Shown here piece after piece: positions 6,565 through 13,752 of a stretch of 18,310 nucleotides of DNA. The stretch's first letter is position 1. Every line of letters begins with the position of its first letter. Both the position numbers and the translations under genes were made by a program. The notes below the pieces were generated by a model. The model did not search any database and was not told where the DNA came from. It saw only the letters and a program-made list of their open reading frames with translations. The stretch is from Candidatus Aenigmatarchaeota archaeon (GTDB lineage: Archaea; Aenigmatarchaeota; Aenigmatarchaeia; QMZP01; JAFGSV01): the NCBI GenBank assembly GCA_020343635.1, contig CP070804.1, forward strand, positions 511,127 to 529,436, read 5' to 3'.

Positions 6565-8165
6565 TTACCCAAAAGCCTCTTTATGAATGGATGCATGTCG
6601 TCTATGTGCTGCGTTGTTATCTCCTGGTACAGCTGGTAGGATATCATCGTGGCCAGCAGTATGCCCGTTCCACTGCCTATAGCGCCTGTAAGGTCTGCAT
6701 AAGACGCCAAGAAGCCTATGGCTATGCCCCCAAGGACAGCCAGCCCTGGTATGTACCTGTTCAGGACCCTTTCTATTATCCTCATGTCACGCCTGTATCC
6801 CGGGATCTGCATTCCTGTGGAGTGTATCTGCTCGGAAACCGAACCCGCATCCATCCCGGATGTCGTCACCCAGAAGATCGAGAATATCGTTGCCCCGGCT
6901 ATCATGAAACCCGAGTACACGAATATCCTGGCGATGTCCGTCGTGGTGATTATCATGCCTGTAAGGCCCAGTCCGTAGACTATACCGAACCATACGACTG
7001 CACCAACTGGAATCATAAGCATGGCAAGCTTCCATCCCGGCTTCTTGATATAACCTGCCGTCACTGCGCCTATGAGCGCGAAAAGTCCCATGAATATGGC
7101 GAGTCCCGCAACTCCCTGGGAACCCGGCGGCTGCAAGTAGTAGACCAGCCCCGAGACCGCATTGTTGTTCTCAAAGCAGCCCAGCAGGCCGCAGACCCTT
7201 GCCGAATCAGGCTCGACCGGCTGCGCACCAAGCCTGCCCATCAGCTGCACGTTTGCCAGCAGGGCAGCTATGAGTATGACAGGTATCACGTTGGTGTAAA
7301 GGAAGTTGAGGGGCCAGCGCCGGCCGAAACCACGTATGGATCCGAAGGCCAGGGGTATCTCCACCTTGACGTTCTGCAAGAATACGACGAGCATGAAAAC
7401 CAGTCCTGTAGCCACCACAGGAAGCACACCAAACAGCAGGGCATTGAGAGGGTCGGCTGTCGCGAGGTAGTAGATTATCTGAGGTATGGCACCTAACGGC
7501 GGGTTCTGCTGCTCTATGGAAGGGAACGCGAGGGCAGTTCCGCCCCCGATCTGGAATATCGAAAGGCATCCTATCCCGGTACATACAGCGAAGGGATTGA
7601 ACATCCTCGTTATCATGCCGCTCGACACGCCTGCAAGTATGAACAGGCTGACCCCCGATCCGAATCCCCACTTGGATATGATCTCGTCCATGAACAGTAT
7701 GAATATTCCCCCCGCGGCTATCTGCAATATGACTATGATCTCAAACCCCGGAATTGGGGGTATCGCTCCGAACATGACGTATATGGCGCCCTCAGCGAAA
7801 CATAGTATGATGGTCAGGATCTTCTGGGTTCCCTGAAAAAGCATCTTTCCCTTATCAGTTGTCATGTCCCATGGCAGTATCTTCGAACCCACGAGCAGTT
7901 GCAGTATGATGGCTGCCACGACTATGGGACCGATACCGAGCGTCGTCAGGGATCCGAACTGTGATGCCAGAAGGAGCTCGAACACCTGCAGCTGCTGCAG
8001 GCCCACTTCCTGTATGCCCCACACCATTATCTGGGACATGGTCAGGAAGACGAACAGAACCATACCCGTGTACTTGGTCTTCTCCCTGAAGCTGAGCTTC
8101 TTGAGAGGGTCCCTGATTCCGGGAAGTCGCTCCAGCACACGCATGTAAGATTCTTCGAAAGCCAT
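6561..8165 (-). CDS. secY: Preprotein translocase subunit SecY, enlarged
   Basis: Central channel of the Sec translocon. Recognisable elements are the N-terminal RLPGIRDPLKKLSFREK, helix 2 (LGIGPIVVAAIILQLL), LFMDEIISKWGFGSGVSLFI, VEIPLAFGSIRG, SVSEQIHSTGMQIPGYR, NRYIPGLAVLGG and the GAIGSGTGILL segment of helix 10. At 534 residues it is longer than the roughly 435-490 of most archaeal SecY. Most of the excess is a segment at about 344-408, between VSGLVYYL and the eighth canonical helix, holding two additional predicted helices (about 354-372 and 379-399). Outer loops carry CTGIGC (195-200) and CGLLGC (325-330). AGGGA six bases before the ATG and a perfect TATA box upstream support the start. 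Confidence 0.95.
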   Translation of the reverse strand: MAFEESYMRVLERLPGIRDPLKKLSFREKTKYTGMVLFVFLTMSQIMVWGIQEVGLQQLQVFELLLASQFGSLTTLGIGPIVVAAIILQLLVGSKILPWDMTTDKGKMLFQGTQKILTIILCFAEGAIYVMFGAIPPIPGFEIIVILQIAAGGIFILFMDEIISKWGFGSGVSLFILAGVSSGMITRMFNPFAVCTGIGCLSIFQIGGGTALAFPSIEQQNPPLGAIPQIIYYLATADPLNALLFGVLPVVATGLVFMLVVFLQNVKVEIPLAFGSIRGFGRRWPLNFLYTNVIPVILIAALLANVQLMGRLGAQPVEPDSARVCGLLGCFENNNAVSGLVYYLQPPGSQGVAGLAIFMGLFALIGAVTAGYIKKPGWKLAMLMIPVGAVVWFGIVYGLGLTGMIITTTDIARIFVYSGFMIAGATIFSIFWVTTSGMDAGSVSEQIHSTGMQIPGYRRDMRIIERVLNRYIPGLAVLGGIAIGFLASYADLTGAIGSGTGILLATMISYQLYQEITTQHIDDMHPFIKRLLGK

Positions 8166-8221
8166 GTAAATCCCTAATAACAGCTAATCTATTCGAATTT
8201 CTATTAATTGGTTTTGTTTTA

Positions 8222-8232
8222 TTTATATAAAT
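8222..8232 (-). promoter_or_regulatory. TATA box for secY
   Basis: TTTATATAAAT, the archaeal consensus TATA box, lies 57-67 bases before the secY ATG, in an AT-rich 91-base gap. Transcription would begin near 8202, giving a leader of about 37 bases with an AGGGA ribosome-binding sequence. The element is self-complementary in its core but only secY has a start at the right distance. Confidence 0.6.
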
Positions 8233-8256
8233 CTGTCAGAAAATACACCACTACCA

Positions 8257-8556
8257 TTAATCATCAGCATCGCTGTGGACACCCATCAAAGTCGCATAAG
8301 TTATGTCCTCTTTTAAAAGGTGGTCTTCCCAGTCCTTCAATGTTCTCACACCTTCTCGTTCAACATCATCTATATCAAGCGCTTTGCGCGTTTTCCCATA
8401 TATCATGAACAATAATTCGGCCCTTTCTGCTGTACCAAGCCCGAGGTCTTCGTTATGCCCTATTCCATCTGGAGGCAGGTCTATCAATTTTGATCTATAT
8501 AACATATCTGCGAGTTCCCTTTGCACAAGTGTTAGCTTATTAGGGTGATAACTCAT
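8257..8556 (-). CDS. Acyl-carrier-protein-like protein lacking the PPant serine (99 aa)
   Basis: Small acidic protein whose layout resembles acyl carrier proteins: a first helix (LVQRELADMLYR, 10-21), a loop, the motif EDLGLGTA (36-43), a second helix beginning ERAELLFMI, an acidic DIDDVERE turn and a final helix (TLKDWEDHLL). Classic ACPs have the motif DSL after EDLG, with serine carrying phosphopantetheine; here the aligned residues are GTA, so a threonine replaces the serine. The fold assignment is inference from pattern. It sits between L15 and secY, which are normally adjacent, and has its own TATA-like element (8591-8600) and GGTGA-type ribosome-binding sequence. Composition is AT-richer than its neighbours. 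It could also be an unrelated helical protein. Confidence 0.6.
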   Translation of the reverse strand: MSYHPNKLTLVQRELADMLYRSKLIDLPPDGIGHNEDLGLGTAERAELLFMIYGKTRKALDIDDVEREGVRTLKDWEDHLLKEDITYATLMGVHSDADD

Positions 8557-8590
8557 ATAAGATCACCAGTACATAGAAATGAGTAGTTAA

Positions 8591-8600
8591 TTTTTTAAAT
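8591..8600 (-). promoter_or_regulatory. TATA-like element for the ACP-like gene
   Basis: On the - strand ATTTAAAAAA lies 35-44 bases before the ATG at 8556, in the short gap after the L15 stop. It could also be part of the T-rich end of the L15 transcript when read on the other strand. Confidence 0.4.
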
Positions 8601-8605
8601 AAGAA

Positions 8606-9046
8606 TTACTCTTCGACGGTTTCCTCCACGACTTCCTCGACGGCCTCTTCCACAACTGCGTCAGAGATTATCTTTCCGCCAGCCGCTTCGACCTTCTGCT
8701 TCGCGCCTGCCGAGAAGTAATCCACCTTTATCTCGAGTGCGGCCTTGATCTCGCCGGTCCCCAGGAGCTTGTCGTAGCCGAGCGCTGTCAGGTCCAGCTT
8801 CTTGCTCTTTCCTGCCAGCTTTGCGGCCTCCCTGAGGTTTATGGAGAGCAGGTTCTTAGTCCTCTTGGCCGTGAAGCCCTGCTTTCCGATGCGGTCACGC
8901 GCGTACTTGAGTACGTAGGTCTTCCTGTGCTTCTCGCTGCCTGCCATTCCTCTTCCGCCCCTGCTGCCCTTTCCCCTGTGCTTCTTGGGACTGCCCCAGC
9001 CGTGGGTCCTGTGTCCCCTCTGCCTGACAACCTTCTTTCTGACCAT
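8606..9046 (-). CDS. rpl15: Ribosomal protein L15, acidic C-terminal tail
   Basis: Large-subunit protein with the family's Arg/Gly-rich N-terminus (KKVVRQRGHRTHGWGSPKKH, then RGKGSRGGRGMAGSEKH), the FTAKRTKNLLSINLREA region and the closing beta-sheet segment (LEIKVDYFSAGAKQKVEAAGGKI). The last 16 residues are a nearly pure Val/Glu/Ala tail (AVVEEAVEEVVEETVEE), unusual on this otherwise basic protein. The ATG at 9046 overlaps the L30 stop by one base (TGATG) and has AGG seven bases upstream; the ATG at 9049 would add one Met. Confidence 0.95.
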   Translation of the reverse strand: MVRKKVVRQRGHRTHGWGSPKKHRGKGSRGGRGMAGSEKHRKTYVLKYARDRIGKQGFTAKRTKNLLSINLREAAKLAGKSKKLDLTALGYDKLLGTGEIKAALEIKVDYFSAGAKQKVEAAGGKIISDAVVEEAVEEVVEETVEE

Positions 9047-9399
9047 CATATCATCCTCATAAGAAGCTGGTTTATATCAGCCCCCCTGTATCCCACATCT
9101 CCCCTGGGATAGTTAAGCCTTACGGCCTTTAGTCCTCCGGAAGGTGGTGAAAGCCTGAAGACCTTGCTGTCAGCGCCGCCTCTCTTGGAACGGAGCCTTT
9201 TAAGGGTTTCTTTATTCACCTCTCCCCAGGTCACGTACTCGGCTATGCTCTTCAGCATCCCCCTATGGGTGTCATCAGCCGGAACTATGACACAGCTGTT
9301 TATTGAAGAAAGCCTCAGGCGCTTGAGTGTGTCAACGACTTCCCTGTTCACCTTTACAGTCCCCTTCAGCATTATCACTGCAAATTTGTCTCCTGCCAT
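9046..9399 (-). CDS. rpl30: Ribosomal protein L30
   Basis: Archaeal L30 (related to eukaryotic L7). Segments KFAVIMLKGTVKVNREVVDTL, RLSSINSCVIVPADDTHRGML and YVTWGEVNKETL identify it. At 117 residues it is a short form of the archaeal family, which is often near 150. The ATG at 9399 overlaps the S5 stop by one base (TGATG) and has GGTGA six bases upstream; a GTG at 9402 is a weaker alternative. The C-terminus (GYRGADINQLLMRMI) is that of a complete protein. Confidence 0.93.
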   Translation of the reverse strand: MAGDKFAVIMLKGTVKVNREVVDTLKRLRLSSINSCVIVPADDTHRGMLKSIAEYVTWGEVNKETLKRLRSKRGGADSKVFRLSPPSGGLKAVRLNYPRGDVGYRGADINQLLMRMI

Positions 9400-10334
9400 C
9401 ACAGGTCACCTTTGCCGCTGTTGAGATTCTTCAGGGCATTGAACACAGCCATAGTCAGGTTGCTCCTTGTCTCTGTCTTTCCTGATGTCTTAACCCAGAC
9501 ATCCCTGATGCCTGCGATCTTCAGTATCTTCTTTACTTCCTCGCTTGCCACCATGCCCACACCCTTGGGTGCGGGGATAAGCGTCACGGTAACCGAACCT
9601 TCCCTTCCGCTGACCCTGAAAGGGACGCTGTGACTGCCGCCGCAGCCGCACTCCCAGGACCCGCATCCTCTCCTGACACGTATCACACCGAGCTTTGCAT
9701 TCTTTGTGGCCTTCTCGAGCGCGGTCCTGTGCTCGCTGGAGATCGCACGTCCGATGCCGACTATGCCGTCCCCATTGCCAACGACAGACAGCGCGGCAAG
9801 CTTGAACCTTCTTCCGGACTTGTGCATCCTGGCGGTCATCTTGGTCGCGGTCCTTCTTATACCACCGCCTTTCCCCGGAGATCCGCCTATGTATATAACT
9901 TCCTGCATTAATTCAGGAATAAGAACATCAATTATCTCAGGCTCCAGTATCAGTTCACCCTTTTCAAGGATATCATCCAGGCTCTTGTACTTGCCTGCAA
10001 GCACATCGTTGCCGAGCTTGGTCTTCGGTATCCATTCGACCTCTTTCTCTGCAGGAGGACCTCTCTCATCATCTTTGAGTCCTTCTTCCTTAGCAGGAGC
10101 TTCCAGATCTCCGGCCTCCACTTCTGGTTCCTTTTCCCCCGGCGGCGCTTCTTCCGATTTTGCAGGCGCAGAGTCTTCAGATCCTGCTTTCTGCTTCACC
10201 TCCGGTGAAGATTCTGCAGTTTCTGTCTTCTGCTGTGATTTACCCGGTTGAGCAGTCGCAGAGTCTTCAGTTAGGGCTTCCTCTACTTCCTCCTCTATCT
10301 CTTCCGCCTTCTCTTTGGCTTCCTTCTCCGTCAT
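9399..10334 (-). CDS. rps5: Ribosomal protein S5 with acidic N-terminal extension
   Basis: Small-subunit protein involved in decoding accuracy. The core starts near residue 100 (EWIPKTKLGNDVLAGK) and includes IIDVLIPEL, SGRRFKL, SVVGNGDGIVGIG, RRGCGSWECGC, HSVPFRVSG and GIRDVWVKTSGKT. About 95 residues precede the core and are almost wholly Glu, Lys, Ala, Pro and Ser, with a net acidic character. No ATG occurs between the first codon and the core, and the first ATG overlaps the Bud32 stop (ATGA), so the extension looks genuine. A second oddity is a Gly-rich insertion (GGSPGKGGG, 150-158) inside the double-stranded-RNA-binding domain, where archaeal S5 usually runs directly into the RMxxSGRR motif. 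Confidence 0.95.
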   Translation of the reverse strand: MTEKEAKEKAEEIEEEVEEALTEDSATAQPGKSQQKTETAESSPEVKQKAGSEDSAPAKSEEAPPGEKEPEVEAGDLEAPAKEEGLKDDERGPPAEKEVEWIPKTKLGNDVLAGKYKSLDDILEKGELILEPEIIDVLIPELMQEVIYIGGSPGKGGGIRRTATKMTARMHKSGRRFKLAALSVVGNGDGIVGIGRAISSEHRTALEKATKNAKLGVIRVRRGCGSWECGCGGSHSVPFRVSGREGSVTVTLIPAPKGVGMVASEEVKKILKIAGIRDVWVKTSGKTETRSNLTMAVFNALKNLNSGKGDL

Positions 10335-10936
10335 TTGTATCTCCTTCTCTGCCCTATCTTCTCAAAGCGTGTCATGACCTCGGATGCAGTTGAATATTGT
10401 TGCATGTATATATTTATAATAGTTTTCCACACGGCTTGTGAAATCTCTATATGTGTGGATATCAGTGCCTCGTAAAGCAGGAACAGGTCCGTGGCCTTAT
10501 CCTCCACCTTGTGAGACACCTTTCCCAGCCCGAAATCTATTAAGTACAGTTCATCACCCTTTAATATCATGTTGGAGGTCGTCAGGTCTCCGTGAACCAG
10601 GTCGGCGGAATGCAGCTTTGCGATTGCGGCGCCTATCTTCTCGGCGGCCTTCTTCTGCTCGGAAGCCTTCATGCCGTTGAGCACATCCTTGACCCTTTCA
10701 CCGTCGATGTAGTCCATGTTTATGACATGCTTCTCCGCTATCTCTGCATAGGGAACGGATATTCCAGCCCGTTTTGCCTTCTCAAGCAGGGCAGCCTCAA
10801 GCCTGGTTCTGCGCTTCCTTATGTCCTCGTCAAGGAGGGGAAGCCTGTACCCCTTCTTAACCCTATCCTTTACCAAGGTCTTTCCTTCCCTGTAAAGAAC
10901 AGCTTCCGCCCCCCTCTGGATAATCTCCTTTGACAT
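10331..10936 (-). CDS. bud32: Bud32/PRPK kinase of the KEOPS complex
   Basis: Small atypical kinase that partners Kae1 in the KEOPS complex, which makes the universal tRNA modification t6A. Diagnostic segments are QRGAEAVLY, VKKGYRLPLLDEDIRKRRTRLEA, the catalytic VHGDLTTSNM, the metal-binding LIDFGLGK, VEDKATDLF and EALISTH near the C-terminus. It is free-standing, about 201 residues, not fused to Kae1. I chose the ATG at 10936 because the TATA-like element at 10960-10967 would start transcription at about that base; the in-frame ATG at 10954 lies too close to it. The stop overlaps the S5 start, making Bud32 the head of the ribosomal transcript. Confidence 0.95.
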   Translation of the reverse strand: MSKEIIQRGAEAVLYREGKTLVKDRVKKGYRLPLLDEDIRKRRTRLEAALLEKAKRAGISVPYAEIAEKHVINMDYIDGERVKDVLNGMKASEQKKAAEKIGAAIAKLHSADLVHGDLTTSNMILKGDELYLIDFGLGKVSHKVEDKATDLFLLYEALISTHIEISQAVWKTIINIYMQQYSTASEVMTRFEKIGQRRRYK

Positions 10937-10956
10937 GCAGTTTATTTCGCGCATGT

Positions 10957-11017
10957 TACTTAAAAAGGAACATCTTGATGCAAGTTAAGTATAAAAAATT
11001 AAGTGCTGAAACTTAAT
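10957..11017. promoter_or_regulatory. Divergent promoter region with repeated TTAAGT/ACTTAA
   Basis: Between bud32 and the rightward surface-protein gene lie two TATA-like elements: TTTTTAAG on the - strand (10960-10967) and TATAAAAAATT on the + strand (10990-11000). The hexamer TTAAGT or its complement occurs at 10958, 10985, 10999 and 11011. The last two form a 7-bp inverted repeat (ATTAAGT / ACTTAAT) with a 6-base spacer, suitable for a dimeric regulator between TATA and start. Confidence 0.45.
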
Positions 11018-11032
11018 CAACTAGGTGTTTGA

Positions 11033-11584
11033 ATGAAGGAAACCTTACTGTACGGAACAATAGCCATCTTGCTACTGCTTGTTTTCTCAGTAGTCATTGC
11101 AGAGGGCGCTTCCACCACGGTGGAGACAAGGCCCGGGCGCATAAGCAGCCTGCAGTACGACAGCGTAAAGGGCACGATAATCATAGAAACGGACAGCCCG
11201 GGTGACTACGAAATAAAGATACTGGGCGTGCCCGATAGCTGGCTGCTGTACGATGCCGACGTCTACGTGGCAGGCAGGGAGACCGTAACCTACGTCCTGA
11301 GCCCCCAGCAAGCGGGAAGCTACATCCTTGAGGTATACGTCAAGGGACCTGAAGATTATTCTTTTCAGGAAGAGGTCAGGTTGTGGGTAGGCAAGAAGGG
11401 CGCTCCCGATATCCCTGAACCGGAGGCCGAGGAAGATTCGGTCAGCGGGGGCCTGGAGGGGATGATCACCTTCGCTGAGCAGAACCAGCTGGTCTTAATG
11501 GGCCTGGCAATACTCATAGCTGCCATTTTCGCGGTTTTGCTCGCCTACAGGTCCCTGAAAGTGGAAGAACCCCATCAGGGGTAG
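11033..11584 (+). CDS. Type-I membrane protein with one Ig-like outer domain (183 aa)
   Basis: Unrecognised surface protein. It has a signal peptide (about 1-25), one beta-rich outer domain (about 27-125, with YEIKILGVPDSWLLYDADVYV and GSYILEVYVKGP typical of Ig-like or NEW3-like folds), an acidic linker and a C-terminal helix (LVLMGLAILIAAIFAVLLAY, about 152-171) with a short cytoplasmic tail. AGGTG lies seven bases before the ATG. The next gene, also a beta-domain surface protein with the same topology, follows after 23 bases, so the two are probably co-transcribed and may act together on the cell envelope. Confidence 0.75.
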   Translation: MKETLLYGTIAILLLLVFSVVIAEGASTTVETRPGRISSLQYDSVKGTIIIETDSPGDYEIKILGVPDSWLLYDADVYVAGRETVTYVLSPQQAGSYILEVYVKGPEDYSFQEEVRLWVGKKGAPDIPEPEAEEDSVSGGLEGMITFAEQNQLVLMGLAILIAAIFAVLLAYRSLKVEEPHQG

Positions 11585-11607
11585 GGGTTTAAATTTTTAA
11601 CTACTAA

Positions 11608-13695
11608 ATGATAACTATGAACTGCAAATACTTCATAATAATGGCCGCATTGCTGGCGATAGTGCCCAGCCAGGCCTCTGCTTATTTCGGGGCTGCTTTT
11701 GAGGTGACACACGAAGTGCAGCAGGTCTGCCCGTGCGGCATAATATCGAGTGACGAGATATTCGTAGAGCTGATAAACTTCGGAACGAAGACAGACACCT
11801 ATTTCATTTCCATGGAACTTCCCGTTGGATGGACAGGTTTCATAGTGCCTGACCTGACCATGGCATCCGGAGAGAAAGTTACACTGGATCCCCTGTGGAT
11901 AACACCTTCATGCGGAACTGAGCCGGGGGAATACGTTGTGCGACTTGTTGCTGAATCCGCGATGTCTGGAAAGGTATTCGAGAAGGAGGTGGAACTGAAC
12001 ATCATACGCTGCCACGGCGTCAGCATCGCAGGGGAGAACTATCTCAACACATGCCAGGGAAGCAAGCTGAAAGAGGACTTTGAGATAACGAACACGGGCA
12101 TGGTCTCGGAGACCTTCAGGCTTTCGGCTTCCCCGGAATGGGTAACGGTTAGTCCTGACACGGTTTCTCTGGATTCGTGGGACAGCACGACCGTTTCAGT
12201 CATAGCCACACCCCCCGCGGAACTTGCAGGAATCCAGGAAATTACGGTCACAGCAGAATCGACATTGTCCTATGCCACCACCGAGAAGAACATCCGGCTT
12301 GACCTGGACAGGTGCCACCTTTTCAGCGCGAACATACTTCCGGAGGAAGATACCATCTGCGCAGGCAAGTCTGCCGAGTATCAGTTGCACATAAACAACG
12401 TGGGGACAGAGGACGACACGTACACCATAGTCACACCGAACTGGGCTGTTGCCGATGAGAGCAGAATAAAGGTCGGCAGCCAGGAAAGGGGAACAGTGAC
12501 CGTTAGGGCGACACCTCCCTCAAGCGGGAAATGGCTCATGAAGATCTATGTTTCATCCGTTCGCAGCCCTGCTTTATCCGTTGTCACAGAGGGGACTGTA
12601 AACACAGCCGACTGCAGGTCTGCGGCAGTTTACTTTTCCAGTCCAGAGGAAAACGTATGCATCGGTGAAAGCACAGAGTTCACAGTCACAGTCGAGAACA
12701 CGGGAAACGTGATAACCACTTACAACGTGGAAGCCTCGATAATGGAAACGGTTTCCAAGGAGAAGCTCGTACTTGGAGTAGGCGAATCGCAGGATGTGGT
12801 AATCAGCGTGACAGAAACACCCATAGAAGGAAGATACCCCGTTAATGTCATGGTTTCGAGCGGAGAGAGGGCCATAGACAAGGACTCCGCGATCCTCATC
12901 GTTCACAGGTGCTACGACGCCTCACTTACTGTTAATCCGGGCAAGATACAGGCGTGCAAAGGGGATGTCATTGATTATAAGATCAGGGTCGAGAACACAG
13001 GGGAGTTTGAAGATGATTACATGCTTACATATCCGGACGGAGAGGACGATTTCATACTGGGGGCAAAGGATTCTGTCCTGCTCGAAAGAAAGATAGCAGT
13101 AGACATGCCTGCTGGGGAGAACACACTGCACTTCCGGCTTGAATCCGCTGAAGGCGTGAGCATAGAGAAAGGGGTCAGAGTTAACGTTAACAGCGAAGAG
13201 GTCTGCCGCTCTGTAAATCTCAGTATAAAGGATGCGGGAAAGGAGAAGAAAGTGCAGACGGTCATCGGCGAGGGAACAGCCGTTGAGATGATTCTGCTAA
13301 ACGATGGTCTCAGGACAGACACATACAGTCTCACAGTCAGCGGTCCTTTATGGGCCCACCTCAGTACAGAGAGAGTAACGCTGGGACCTCTCGAGGAGGA
13401 ATCGGTTTATCTTTATCTTTCTCCGACCGAGGAAACCGAAGAAGCTGAATACAGGATAGCAGTGATCGCAGCATCCGAAAACGCGGTTTCCGGTGTCTCA
13501 GTAGACGTCAAGGTTCTTGAATATCTTGAGCTCGAACAGGAAGAGGCCCCGGTGGTAGTACCACCACCAGCGCCTGGGGACGGGTTCACAGGCATGCTCG
13601 CAGCAGAGGCATTACCAGTTGAACTGACTCTGATCTCTGCTCTGGCCTTCTTAACAGCATTGCTGGTAGGCCTCAGATTCTTTGTCTTCAGGTGA
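11608..13695 (+). CDS. Surface protein with six Ig-like (NEW3-type) repeats and a cysteine ladder
   Basis: 695 residues: signal peptide (about 1-25, cut after ASA), about six beta-domains of roughly 100 residues, a Pro-rich spacer (VVVPPPAPGDG) and a C-terminal helix (about 673-693). Domains carry the phrases typical of archaeal NEW3/COG1470 repeats: ITNTGMVSETFRL, INNVGTEDDTYTI, VENTGNVITTYNV, VENTGEFEDDYML. Cysteines fall at 135/149, 236/251, 336/351 and 435/450, with a single one at 533, so each repeat opens with a Cys pair 14-15 apart and a period near 100. The first domain has its own set (41, 43, 102). Disulfides on the cell surface are inferred. The ATG at 11617 is an alternative start. 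Confidence 0.85.
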   Translation: MITMNCKYFIIMAALLAIVPSQASAYFGAAFEVTHEVQQVCPCGIISSDEIFVELINFGTKTDTYFISMELPVGWTGFIVPDLTMASGEKVTLDPLWITPSCGTEPGEYVVRLVAESAMSGKVFEKEVELNIIRCHGVSIAGENYLNTCQGSKLKEDFEITNTGMVSETFRLSASPEWVTVSPDTVSLDSWDSTTVSVIATPPAELAGIQEITVTAESTLSYATTEKNIRLDLDRCHLFSANILPEEDTICAGKSAEYQLHINNVGTEDDTYTIVTPNWAVADESRIKVGSQERGTVTVRATPPSSGKWLMKIYVSSVRSPALSVVTEGTVNTADCRSAAVYFSSPEENVCIGESTEFTVTVENTGNVITTYNVEASIMETVSKEKLVLGVGESQDVVISVTETPIEGRYPVNVMVSSGERAIDKDSAILIVHRCYDASLTVNPGKIQACKGDVIDYKIRVENTGEFEDDYMLTYPDGEDDFILGAKDSVLLERKIAVDMPAGENTLHFRLESAEGVSIEKGVRVNVNSEEVCRSVNLSIKDAGKEKKVQTVIGEGTAVEMILLNDGLRTDTYSLTVSGPLWAHLSTERVTLGPLEEESVYLYLSPTEETEEAEYRIAVIAASENAVSGVSVDVKVLEYLELEQEEAPVVVPPPAPGDGFTGMLAAEALPVELTLISALAFLTALLVGLRFFVFR

Positions 13696-13752
13696 TTTAG
13701 ATCCCCCAGACGCGATAATAATATAAGTCAGAAACCGATATTATTAATACTG

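Noticed and set aside
6591..7496. Long open frame (301 codons) on the + strand opposite secY
   Set aside because: Runs entirely across conserved SecY coding sequence; the translation is a Tyr/Arg/His-rich string without domains.
13716..13746. AT-only inverted repeat (TAATAATAT / ATATTATTA) after the surface-protein gene, as a terminator
   Set aside because: A pure A/T stem of nine pairs is weak, lacks a following T-run and overlaps the TATA-like element of the candidate small gene.
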